DNA from: JBIOJM01 sp044450785 | GTDB lineage: Bacteria; Planctomycetota; Planctomycetia; Isosphaerales; Isosphaeraceae | Reading direction: 5' to 3' | Assembly: GCA_044450785.1 (NCBI GenBank) | Contig: JBIOJM010000278.1 | Span: 1-13,812 of the forward strand | DNA length: 13,812 nucleotides | In this document: positions 1-6,275 of the stretch, piece by piece | Layout of the letters: each line of letters opens with the position of its first letter | Numbering within the stretch: position 1 is the stretch's first letter | Translations under genes and position numbers: made by a program | Notes under the pieces: generated by a model | Database searches by the model: none | What the model saw: the letters and a program-made list of their open reading frames with translations, nothing else | Told to the model about the DNA's origin: nothing

Positions 1-6
1 CCCTGG

Positions 7-27
7 CCCCCCCTTCGCAAGGGGGGG
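7..27. other. Perfect 9-bp hairpin at repeat edge
   Basis: Seven C plus TT, a three-base CGC loop, then AA plus seven G form a perfect 9-bp stem. Copy B keeps the core CCCTT-CGC-AAGGG at 835-847. No T-run follows the stem on either strand, so it is not a classical intrinsic terminator. Its conservation at the same edge of both copies suggests it belongs to the repeat. Confidence 0.6.
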
Positions 28-115
28 AAAGAAAACGCAGTGCGCGCCGGGGAAAGCGCGCAACGAAACCGCGATGAACGCGGCACCTCCGCGAGACCAA
101 CTTTTCATCACCCCA
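11..115. repeat. Intergenic repeat, copy A
   Basis: This is a direct copy of the element at 835-940. By hand alignment the two share about 106 columns with roughly 13 mismatches and one gap. It opens with a C-rich/G-rich hairpin (7-27: seven C then TT, loop CGC, AA then seven G) and ends in CAACTTTTCATCACCCCA. Read on the minus strand, it starts about 65 bases after the stop of the coiled-coil gene and ends in the hairpin, so it lies 3' of a gene just as copy B does. It has no convincing coding content. It may be a non-autonomous mobile or REP-like element, or a remnant of an insertion-sequence end; the sequence does not decide between these. Confidence 0.75.
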
Positions 116-179
116 GACCGAGCGTGTGAACGGTCAATCGAACGTTCGACCGGCTGTGGTTGCCGGATCGCTGATTGCC

Positions 180-737
180 TCAGTTAGCGTCGTTATACCT
201 CTTTTCTATCCCAATCAAATCAAGGGACCGCTCATTGATTTCGGCCGCCTGCCGGCTGAAGTCTTTCTTCTTGCGATCGACATACGCTTTGGCGTCGGCC
301 CGCGTTTTCCGGATGACCGCGTCGATGTCCCCCTTCCGTCCTTCCTCCGTTTCCCGGTCGACTTCCTCCCGCACCTTGGCGAACTCTTCAGGACGGGCGG
401 CCTCGAGCTTCTTTCGCGAGGCCTCCTCTCTCGCCTGCTGGAGCTCCATGGCCTCGGAGTTGAAGTACATGGACATCGTGGCCGCCTCGGTCGCTTGCTT
501 CGGGCTCATGGACTCGTAATCCCTCATGCCCTTCATCACATTCAGAAGGTGAGCCTTGTCCGCCTCGTGTTCGAGTTGTAAGAGTTCCAGTTCGGTGCGG
601 AGCTTGACCACCTGCGCACGCAACTTCGCCTTGTCAGCCTGCCCGCCGCCCAAGTCGCGCGGCGGCTGAGCCATTGTGAGACCTAGACACCCGACGACCA
701 GAAATCCGGTGCACCCCACAACGGTTCGGGTTCTCAT
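180..737 (-). CDS. Secreted coiled-coil protein of unknown function
   Basis: The product is 185 aa. The start is the ATG at 737, preceded by AGGGAGG about 6 bases upstream; the ATG-less 12-codon extension further upstream has no such site. Residues 1-24 look like a signal peptide (Arg-rich start, then hydrophobic VVGCTGFLVVGCLGLTMA, then QPP). There is a Cys in the hydrophobic stretch but no clear lipobox. The remainder is highly charged and helical, with heptad-like leucines around residues 34-60 (AKLRAQVVKLRTELELLQLE) and long Glu/Lys/Arg runs around 95-165, suggesting a periplasmic or surface coiled coil. No family is recognised and no catalytic motif is seen. It is flanked on both sides by copies of the 106-bp repeat. 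It is separated from the sigma-factor cluster upstream by 218 bases, so it may have its own promoter. Confidence 0.8.
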   Translation of the reverse strand: MRTRTVVGCTGFLVVGCLGLTMAQPPRDLGGGQADKAKLRAQVVKLRTELELLQLEHEADKAHLLNVMKGMRDYESMSPKQATEAATMSMYFNSEAMELQQAREEASRKKLEAARPEEFAKVREEVDRETEEGRKGDIDAVIRKTRADAKAYVDRKKKDFSRQAAEINERSLDLIGIEKRYNDAN

Positions 738-834
738 CGCTTGCCTCCCTTTTTCTGATGGCCCGCAATCCATTCTGCAGGCACATCGTACACGGCCGCG
801 CCGATCGAGGCGATGCCTTCAGGCTGCGATTTTT

Positions 835-940
835 CCCTTCGCAAGGGGGGGAACGGAAATGCGGTGCTCGCCGAGGAAATCGCGCAACGAATCCGCGATC
901 AACGCCGCATCTCCGCGAGCCCAACTTTTTCAACACCCCA
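835..940. repeat. Intergenic repeat, copy B
   Basis: This is the second copy of the element at 11-115, in the same orientation, with about 13 mismatches and one gap over 106 columns. It begins with CCCTTCGCAAGGGGGGG and ends with CAACTTTTTCAACACCCCA. It occupies about half of the 738-955 gap, and its right end lies 15 bases beyond the stop of the 480-aa gene at 956. The part from 738 to 834 holds the ribosome binding site of the coiled-coil gene and possibly its promoter. I see no clear promoter hexamers there. Confidence 0.75.
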
Positions 941-955
941 GCAGCGCGCCGTGGG

Positions 956-2398
956 TTACCTATTCCGGATGGTCACGCGGTAGCGCAGGCCGTTACTGTG
1001 CAGCGGGTCACCGGGAACCACGCTGACCAGCGTCGCCGTGTCGCCCTCGCGACTGTACTCGAACGGACGATCGGTACCCGGATCGTTGGGAATCGGCACC
1101 TCGGTCACCTCGGTCAGTTTGTCCGGCAGCTTGCCGTCATGAGCGGCGGCGTGAATCCGCAAGGCCTCGATGACTCGCAGGGCGGCCAGGCTGCGCTCGA
1201 GCGCGATCTCTCTTGACATGGCCTTGTTCAAATCTGAAAAGAGGGAGCGTGACACCACGTGTCCCTCGGTCGCCGGCGCGTCGCGGAGCCGATTGTGCGC
1301 GGCCTCGAACAACGGGCGGGCCTGTGGGTAGGGCAGGTTGGCGGCCCGATACCAATCGTCCCAGTCCTCACGACACGTTCCCATCATGTACAGGAGCAGC
1401 ACTTGAGCCGGCGGCATCGCCTCGACTTTGTCTGCCGGCAGGCCTTTGGCGCGGGCGACGAACTTGTGAGCCGCGGCGAGGTCGGGCGACTTCGCGGCTG
1501 GATCGTCTGGCGCACAATCCTTCGGGAACCACTCCGGAAGCTTGGGCGGTGTACCGTCCATGGAAAGATCCCGGATCTCTTGCCGCATGCGCCGCAAGCC
1601 GCCGTCCCATTGCTCCGCGGTCCGCTCGCGGTCGAGATCGCCCAAGAAGGGAAACACCGTTTCGATAAACCGAAACTCCAGGTCACGCGCCCGCCCCAGG
1701 TCGATAAATGGGCGAGGCAGGGCGGTCAGCGCCCAGTAGAGGTTCGGGGCGCCCGGTCGCTCGACCAGGTCGGCGACCGTGCCGGCAAATTGCGATGCGA
1801 GGGCGACAGCGACCAGGCTGTTGATCAGGAATGGCCCCTCGCCGACGTGCCGGCTGATTGCGAAGCACGTCTCCAGGTGGTGGGCAGCTCGAGTAAAATC
1901 CCCGTCGGCAATCGCCACGCGGGCTTGAAGTATCAGCATCGGAGCGTAGTTGCGCATCTGCTGCGTGTCGGGCAGCAGGATCTGGATGAGGTTGCCCTCG
2001 TCGAGTGTGTAATTCCATTCGGCTGTCCGCCGGCGAGCACCGAGGTCAAACTGGCGCAGGAACCGGCGGTGATCCTGGAGAAACTTGTGCGCCAGATCGA
2101 GCGGGATTCTGTCCACGGGCATCCCGTTCCACGGTTTTGGCGTCTCGGTCCAGTATTTCCGCGCCGCGTCGTTCTGCTCGTGGACCAGGCGCAGGTAGAT
2201 CGGTACCGCATTGCCCTCCTTCAAGTCTGAATTGAGGGGCAGCAGGCGGTACAAGAGCGCCGGCACCGGCGCACTCTGCGGCGAGACAATCAGTGAGCGG
2301 TCGATGGCCCAGGGCGACGTCGGTTTGTCCTGGGCCCGGAGGCCCGGTGCCAGCATCGCGGGCAAGAGGAGCGCGGACCATTGGCGCAGTCGAATCAT
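956..2398 (-). CDS. Secreted planctomycete protein of unknown function
   Basis: The product is 480 aa. The start is the ATG at 2398, with AAAGGTG a few bases upstream. Residues 1-22 form a signal peptide (MIRLRQWSALLLPAMLAPGLRA, cleavage before QD). The body is rich in helices and aromatic residues. The stretch around residues 140-190 (ILQARVAIADGDFTRAAHHL) looks like helical-hairpin, TPR-like packing. The last 90 residues (EALRIHAAAHDGKLP, then VPIPNDPGTDRPFEYSREGD) match a C-terminal pattern I associate with many secreted planctomycete proteins. No enzyme motif is recognised. It lies 45 bases after the anti-sigma-like gene and on the same strand, so it is probably co-transcribed with the sigma/anti-sigma pair and may belong to its output. 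That link is inferred from position only. Confidence 0.85.
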   Translation of the reverse strand: MIRLRQWSALLLPAMLAPGLRAQDKPTSPWAIDRSLIVSPQSAPVPALLYRLLPLNSDLKEGNAVPIYLRLVHEQNDAARKYWTETPKPWNGMPVDRIPLDLAHKFLQDHRRFLRQFDLGARRRTAEWNYTLDEGNLIQILLPDTQQMRNYAPMLILQARVAIADGDFTRAAHHLETCFAISRHVGEGPFLINSLVAVALASQFAGTVADLVERPGAPNLYWALTALPRPFIDLGRARDLEFRFIETVFPFLGDLDRERTAEQWDGGLRRMRQEIRDLSMDGTPPKLPEWFPKDCAPDDPAAKSPDLAAAHKFVARAKGLPADKVEAMPPAQVLLLYMMGTCREDWDDWYRAANLPYPQARPLFEAAHNRLRDAPATEGHVVSRSLFSDLNKAMSREIALERSLAALRVIEALRIHAAAHDGKLPDKLTEVTEVPIPNDPGTDRPFEYSREGDTATLVSVVPGDPLHSNGLRYRVTIRNR

Positions 2399-2443
2399 CG
2401 GTACACCTTTCTGAGTAGGGGTAAGGAGTCGGTCAGACGCGGA

Positions 2444-2926
2444 TCAGAGATCGAACAGGCCGTCACGCCGGCGAGGCGTGAGGATTGCGGGTTGGGGAGG
2501 AGGCGGCACGAGTGGCTTCGACCCGGCGGGTTGCAGAGCAGCCAGCCAGCCGTTCGGGTCTTGCTCCATCAGTCGCCGCATGCTCAGGTAGTCACCTGGC
2601 GACGGCGGATACGAGGACTCTCGAACAACGACAACGGTGGCCGGCGGGACGCTAAGTGTCGGGGCGCGTTCGGGAAGACGGCTGGCCAGGGACTGGCGTA
2701 GGGCGCGCTCCGACAGGCCCCACATGCCCAGCCCCGCGGCCTGTACGGTCAGAAGCGCACACAACACCGGCCAGAGCAATTGGCTCCGCCCGCGCCGGCC
2801 GGCTGCTTGCCCGGCGGCGAAGAGCATGGCGTCGGCATCGAGGCCGCCCGCGGCCGGCCGCCAGCCAGCCAGGTGTCGCTCGAGGTCGCTCAGGTCGTCT
2901 TCGTGGCGTGGGGTATTTGCGTCCAT
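2444..2926 (-). CDS. Membrane anti-sigma-like protein, partner of the ECF sigma factor
   Basis: The product is 160 aa. An N-terminal cytosolic part of about 47 residues (DLSDLERHLAGWRPAAGGLD, then an Ala-rich helix) precedes one membrane segment at about 48-72 (LLWPVLCALLTVQAAGLGMW). A C-terminal domain of about 85 residues follows, ending in a Pro-rich stretch (PLVPPPPQPA). There is no His-x3-Cys-x2-Cys zinc motif of the ZAS type. The gene starts inside the sigma-factor gene (37-base overlap), which points to translational coupling. A cytosolic N-terminus, one helix and an outer domain directly after an ECF sigma gene is the usual layout of a membrane anti-sigma factor. The assignment rests on layout and position; I cannot show binding, and a non-inhibitory partner is possible. 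Confidence 0.7.
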   Translation of the reverse strand: MDANTPRHEDDLSDLERHLAGWRPAAGGLDADAMLFAAGQAAGRRGRSQLLWPVLCALLTVQAAGLGMWGLSERALRQSLASRLPERAPTLSVPPATVVVVRESSYPPSPGDYLSMRRLMEQDPNGWLAALQPAGSKPLVPPPPQPAILTPRRRDGLFDL

Positions 2927-3396
2927 CGGCCATTGAGCCTCTCTCGTAAAGCGGCCAGTCCGGCGTGAAAACGGCGGTGTGCTGTCGGCAGCGAGCAGCC
3001 TGCCAACCGGGCCACCTCCTCGAATGTCAACCCGCCCCAGATCCGGGCCACAACCACCTCGCGCTGCTCCAGGGGCAACTCGGCCAGCAATCGCATCGCT
3101 TCCCGGCCGTCGATGCGGTCATCGGCTGCGGCAAACCAGGCCTCCGAGACGCTTGCCCGCCCCTGGCGGCGCCGCCGCCGGGCCGCGCCGCGACTCGCGG
3201 CCAGCGCTCCATTGCGGACAACTCGGTACAACCATGGCAGCACCTGCTCCGGAGCCGGCGACTGCTGTGCCAGCCTGACGAAGGCGTCCTGAACCAGGTC
3301 CTCTTCGCCCTCGAGCCACTGCCGGACGTACAGCCGCAACGCAGGGGCATGCTCGCGGTACAGGCGGCCCAATTCCTCCGGTCCGATTCCTCGCAT
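2890..3396 (-). CDS. ECF-type RNA polymerase sigma factor
   Basis: The product is 168 aa, a usual length for ECF (group 4) sigma factors. It starts at the ATG at 3396 with AGAAGGG about 6 bases upstream. Region 2 is at about residues 8-60: LYREHAPALRLYV, then EEDLVQDAFVRLAQQ (the conserved D-L-V-Q-D/F core-binding stretch), then LPWLYRVVRNGALAASR. A basic linker (AARRRRRQGR) follows. Region 4 is at about residues 105-155 (LPLEQREVVVARIWGGLTFE, then EVARLAGCSLPTAHRRFHAGL), the helix-turn-helix that reads the -35 element. It directs RNA polymerase to a specific promoter set, probably released by the overlapping membrane protein on an envelope signal. The gene follows the ATPase gene by 87 bases on the same strand, and that gap may hold its promoter, but I see no convincing ECF-type GGAAC box. 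Confidence 0.93.
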   Translation of the reverse strand: MRGIGPEELGRLYREHAPALRLYVRQWLEGEEDLVQDAFVRLAQQSPAPEQVLPWLYRVVRNGALAASRGAARRRRRQGRASVSEAWFAAADDRIDGREAMRLLAELPLEQREVVVARIWGGLTFEEVARLAGCSLPTAHRRFHAGLAALRERLNGRWTQIPHATKTT

Positions 3397-3483
3397 GCGC
3401 GGCCCTTCTGGTTGCGGTCTACTCTCTAGATGCCATGCCCGCGCTCTTTTCTCGCGCTGGCTTCAGATTTCCGCGCCCGCAAC

Positions 3484-5463
3484 CTATCCGGGGGTCGCCT
3501 GGCCAGCCGTGCTTTCGGCCGGGGGTGATTGCCATAACAGCCTCAGGCCGTTCAGGACGACCAGGAGGGTGCTGCCCTCGTGGCCCACGACGCCCATCCA
3601 GAGGGGCAGGCCGAAGAACGAGGACAGGACCAGCACGCCGATCACGATGAAGGCGAAGGCCAGGTTCTGGCGGACCCGGCGACGGGCGAGACGGCTGAGC
3701 CAGACAGCGAACGACAGTGCCCAGAGGTCATCGCGGATCAGAACGACGTCGGCCACCTCGAGGGCGACGTCGGTGCCCGCGGCGCCCATGGCGATCCCGA
3801 CGTGGGCGGTGGCCAGGGCGGGGGCGTCGTTGACCCCGTCGCCGACCATGGCGAGCAGGTGGCCGGCGTTCATCAAGCGCTGCAATTCGACCACCTTCTC
3901 GTTGGGTAGTAGGCCAGCGCGGACGATGTCCGCACCGACCTGCTCGGCCACGGCCTGAGCGATACGCGTGTGGTCGCCCGTCAGGATCAGGATTTGGGCG
4001 ACGCCAGACCGCTTCAGGGCCGCGATGGCGGCGGCGGCATCAGGGCGGGGCTGGTCGGACACGGCGATCACGCCGCCGGCCGGTGGACCGTCACCGGCAA
4101 GGACGATGATCAAGGCCGTCTGGCCCGCCTCGCGGATGCGCAAGGCAGCGGCGGCGACGGCGGCGGGCGGGGCCTTATCGTGCGATTCAAAGAGGGACTC
4201 TCGACCGACGCCAACCCAGAGGCCACCGGTGTACGCGTGGGCCCCCTGGCCGGTGTGAGTCTCGAAATCGCGAGTCTCGACGCGCGCCAGACCACGCCGG
4301 GCCGCCTCGGCGACGACCGCCTCCCCCAGGTGATGCTCGCTGTGCCGCTCGACCGCGGCGGCCAGGCCCAGGAGGCGGTCCGGGTCGAGGTCGCCGGCGG
4401 CCCAGACAGAGGTCACGACCGGCTTGCCCACGGTGATCGTGCCGGTCTTGTCGAACGCAATGACGTCCACCCGCCCCAGCATCTCCAGGTGAGCGCCCCC
4501 CTTGAACAACACCCCATGTCGTGCCCCACGCGCGATCGCCGAGAGGAGCACGGCCGGGGCACTGACGACCACGGCACATGGCGAAGCGACGACCAGCATC
4601 ACCATGGCATGATAGAACGAGTCGGAGAACCCCTGTCCGTGCAGGTACCAGGAGCCGGCGAAGACGAACGCGGACGCGACCAGCACGGACGCGACGTACG
4701 GGCCGCGCCACGACTCGACGAGCACCTGAGCCCCGGTCTTCGCAGCCTGTGCGTCGCGCACCAGGCGGACAATCCGTTCCAGAGTCGTGTCGGCGACCGC
4801 GCGGGTCATCCGGATCAGGACGCTGCCGCGGCCATTGATCGTGCCGGCGAAGACCGGATCACCGACGGACTTTGCGACCGGCTCGCTCTCACCGGTCAAC
4901 GTCGCCTCGTCGGCCAAGGTCTCGCCCTCGACCACCTCGCCGTCGACGGGGAAGCGCTCGCCGGGCCGGACCCGGATGGTATCGTCGATCCTCAATGTCT
5001 CGATCGAGACGCGGGCCTCGTCGCCCTCGCGGACCAGGCTTGCATCGCGGGGCCTGAGCTTGATGAGGGCGTCGATGGACCTGGTGGTCCTGTACATGGC
5101 ATACGCTTCGAGGGCGCCACTCAATGAGAACAGGAAGAGCAGGACGGCCCCCTCACCCCAGTCGCCGAGGATCGCCGCCCCCGCCGCCGCCAGGATCATC
5201 AGCAGGTCGACGCTGAGTCTCAGCCGTCTCAGCTCGGCGACTGCCGTGACGGCCGCCATCGTCCCCCCGGCGGCGTAGGAGACGGCGTACAGCACGAGCG
5301 ATCCTGGACCGGGCCCGACGATCCAACCGACCAGGGCGAAGGCCGCGCACACGGCCGTCGCGATGGCCGGCAAGAGCGGGGGCGCCTGGCCAGGGGCCAC
5401 AGTCGTGCCGGGCGCGCGTGGCGGCAACACGCCATTGGTTTCAATCAAAGTCCGCTCTACCAA
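3484..5463 (-). CDS. P1B-4-type heavy-metal-transporting ATPase (Fe/Co export type)
   Basis: The product is about 659 aa from a TTG at 5463. The pump couples ATP hydrolysis to moving a transition metal out of the cytosol. The order of motifs is: two N-terminal hydrophobic segments and a third/fourth pair with SVDLLMILAA and FSLSGALEAYAMYRT; the actuator TGES (about 190-193); membrane SPC (about 294-296); phosphorylation DKTGT (about 338-342); nucleotide-domain SEHH (about 375-378); hinge GDGVND (about 541-546); and HEGST in the last helix (about 628-632). SPC together with HEGST is the signature of the P1B-4 subfamily (CoaT, CtpD and PfeT types). There is no N-terminal CxxC metal domain, as usual for that group. 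The usual SEHP reads SEHH here. The frame is open up to a TTG at 5565, inside the CVDCH codons of the upstream cytochrome gene, but no ribosome binding site supports that start. The TTG at 5463 has GAGGA 3 bases upstream, a short spacing, and a GTG at 5430 is another option. It is last in a probable four-gene operon. Confidence 0.9.
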   Translation of the reverse strand: MVERTLIETNGVLPPRAPGTTVAPGQAPPLLPAIATAVCAAFALVGWIVGPGPGSLVLYAVSYAAGGTMAAVTAVAELRRLRLSVDLLMILAAAGAAILGDWGEGAVLLFLFSLSGALEAYAMYRTTRSIDALIKLRPRDASLVREGDEARVSIETLRIDDTIRVRPGERFPVDGEVVEGETLADEATLTGESEPVAKSVGDPVFAGTINGRGSVLIRMTRAVADTTLERIVRLVRDAQAAKTGAQVLVESWRGPYVASVLVASAFVFAGSWYLHGQGFSDSFYHAMVMLVVASPCAVVVSAPAVLLSAIARGARHGVLFKGGAHLEMLGRVDVIAFDKTGTITVGKPVVTSVWAAGDLDPDRLLGLAAAVERHSEHHLGEAVVAEAARRGLARVETRDFETHTGQGAHAYTGGLWVGVGRESLFESHDKAPPAAVAAAALRIREAGQTALIIVLAGDGPPAGGVIAVSDQPRPDAAAAIAALKRSGVAQILILTGDHTRIAQAVAEQVGADIVRAGLLPNEKVVELQRLMNAGHLLAMVGDGVNDAPALATAHVGIAMGAAGTDVALEVADVVLIRDDLWALSFAVWLSRLARRRVRQNLAFAFIVIGVLVLSSFFGLPLWMGVVGHEGSTLLVVLNGLRLLWQSPPAESTAGQATPG

Positions 5464-5516
5464 GGTTCCTCGCAAACGGACGAGAAAGGGCGCCCATGGG
5501 AGACCGGCCGGGTAGC

Positions 5517-5960
5517 TTACCGGTTCCGACCAAAGATGTTCTTGTCGCGGACGACCTTGTGGCAATCGACACAGTTCATTGTGAGCCGGAGGAAGGACAA
5601 CGTTGCGCCGTTAAGATCGTGATTCCTGGCGCGGCGCCCGAGCTCCTCGGTCACCGAGCTGAACTCCATGGCGTACTTGACATAGTCCAGGTTAGGCGAG
5701 ACCTTCGACAGCGTGGCCTCGCCGATCAGCTTCAGCTCCCTCGCGTCGTCTTGGAGGCGGGCGAAGTCCTCGATGGCCAGCGACGTCATCAGCCGATGGG
5801 AGTACCTCAGCTTCTTCTCCATGACCCTGGCGAGCACCTTGTGCTTCTCGTCGTCATCCGATGGGTTCCCCTGGGCGCGCGGCCCCTGGGCCGCGCGGGC
5901 ACCCACGAAGACCAGGATCAGGATCGAGGACGCCACGACGCACATCAATGTCGCCTTCAT
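5517..5960 (-). CDS. Small exported class II-like cytochrome c
   Basis: The product is 147 aa. The start is the ATG at 5960 with GAGGAGA about 8 bases upstream; longer upstream readings lack a site. A signal peptide or anchor spans about residues 1-24 (MKATLMCVVASSILILVFVG, then ARAAQ). The mature part is helical and carries a single haem-binding C-x-x-C-H (CVDCH, residues 130-134) only 13 residues from the end. That C-terminal haem site on a helical bundle of about 120 residues is the arrangement of class II cytochromes (c'/c556), where the sixth ligand, if any, is a Met near the N-terminus; M47 and M58 are candidates. It acts outside the cytoplasmic membrane in electron transfer or ligand binding. 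It sits 56 bases after the SelW-like gene and just before the ATPase, whose frame overlaps its end, so co-transcription is likely. The exact family was not checked by a search. Confidence 0.82.
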   Translation of the reverse strand: MKATLMCVVASSILILVFVGARAAQGPRAQGNPSDDDEKHKVLARVMEKKLRYSHRLMTSLAIEDFARLQDDARELKLIGEATLSKVSPNLDYVKYAMEFSSVTEELGRRARNHDLNGATLSFLRLTMNCVDCHKVVRDKNIFGRNR

Positions 5961-6016
5961 CACGATTATCTCCTCTGGACTGGGCCAGTCTCTGATTTGA
6001 ACGCTTGCCGTGCCAG

Positions 6017-6259
6017 TCACGTCGACAGTCGGGCCCGCACGGCGTCGAGCACCGTCCGGCCCGATGGCAGCATACCCAAAGCGCCCCACGCGCCGCCATC
6101 GATCAGAGTCTCACCGTCCACGAGTACCTTGAACTCGCCATAGTGGCCATGAACTATTTCGACATCGATTCCCAGCTCGCGACGAAGCCTGGCCGCCACA
6201 CGGACGGCGTGCAGCCCCGAGATTCAGTACACGCAATAGCGAACGGCGACCCGGCTCAT
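6017..6259 (-). CDS. SelW/Rdx-like selenoprotein with in-frame TGA (Sec) at codon 12
   Basis: The product is 80 aa if the TGA at 6224-6226 is read as selenocysteine. The start ATG at 6259 has a strong GGAGGTG 3 bases upstream and lies 16 bases after the methyltransferase stop. The first 11 codons read MSRVAVRYCVY, then TGA, then ISGLHAVRVAARLRRELG, then VEIVHGHYGEFKVLVDGE and a tail ending RARLST before a final TGA. This matches the Rdx family (SelW/SelT/SelH): a beta strand, the redox C-x-x-C/U, an Arg-rich helix, then a strand pair with G-x-F-x-V-x-V-D-G. The TGA stands at the second redox position, giving CVYU. Such proteins have a thioredoxin-like fold and act in thiol redox chemistry. 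A hairpin fitting a bacterial SECIS follows the TGA. Ordinary gene callers would give only about 60 aa from the GTG at 6199, or nothing. The alternative is a TGC-to-TGA mutation or read error. Confidence 0.85.
6191..6217 (-). promoter_or_regulatory. Candidate bacterial SECIS hairpin
   Basis: On the minus strand the inner stem GCACG/CGUGU (with one G-U pair) starts after the TGA with the loop CCGUC at nucleotides 17-21 downstream of it. The stem extends by U-G, C-G and G-C, with further G-C pairs possible across a two-base bulge. A small apical loop containing a G, 16-37 bases after UGA, is the published bacterial SECIS pattern that recruits SelB with Sec-tRNA. This was folded by hand only. 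In GC-rich coding sequence such hairpins can arise by chance, so it supports rather than proves recoding. Confidence 0.55.
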
Positions 6260-6275
6260 GCTCACCTCCAATCGA

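Noticed and set aside
7..27. Intrinsic terminator at the copy A hairpin
   Set aside because: The stem is strong but no T-run follows it on either strand.
1259..2230. Plus-strand open frame of 323 codons opposite the secreted 480-aa gene
   Set aside because: The minus strand has a signal peptide, a ribosome binding site and a recognisable planctomycete C-terminal pattern; the plus reading has none.
3970..5127. Plus-strand open frame of 385 codons opposite the ATPase
   Set aside because: The minus strand has complete P-type ATPase motifs; the plus reading is low-complexity Asp/Gly/Arg sequence with no family resemblance.
5961..6089. Longer N-terminus for the cytochrome c gene
   Set aside because: The ATG at 5960 has GAGGAGA at a good distance and is followed directly by a signal peptide; the extension would bury the signal.
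6017..6199. A 60-aa protein starting at the GTG at 6199
   Set aside because: It lacks the first strand and the redox motif of its own family and has no good ribosome binding site, whereas the ATG at 6259 has GGAGGTG and in-frame family sequence across the TGA.
6017..6259. Frameshifted or decayed SelW pseudogene
   Set aside because: A single TGA at the exact Sec position, with intact frame and family residues on both sides, is far better explained by recoding; a read error remains possible.
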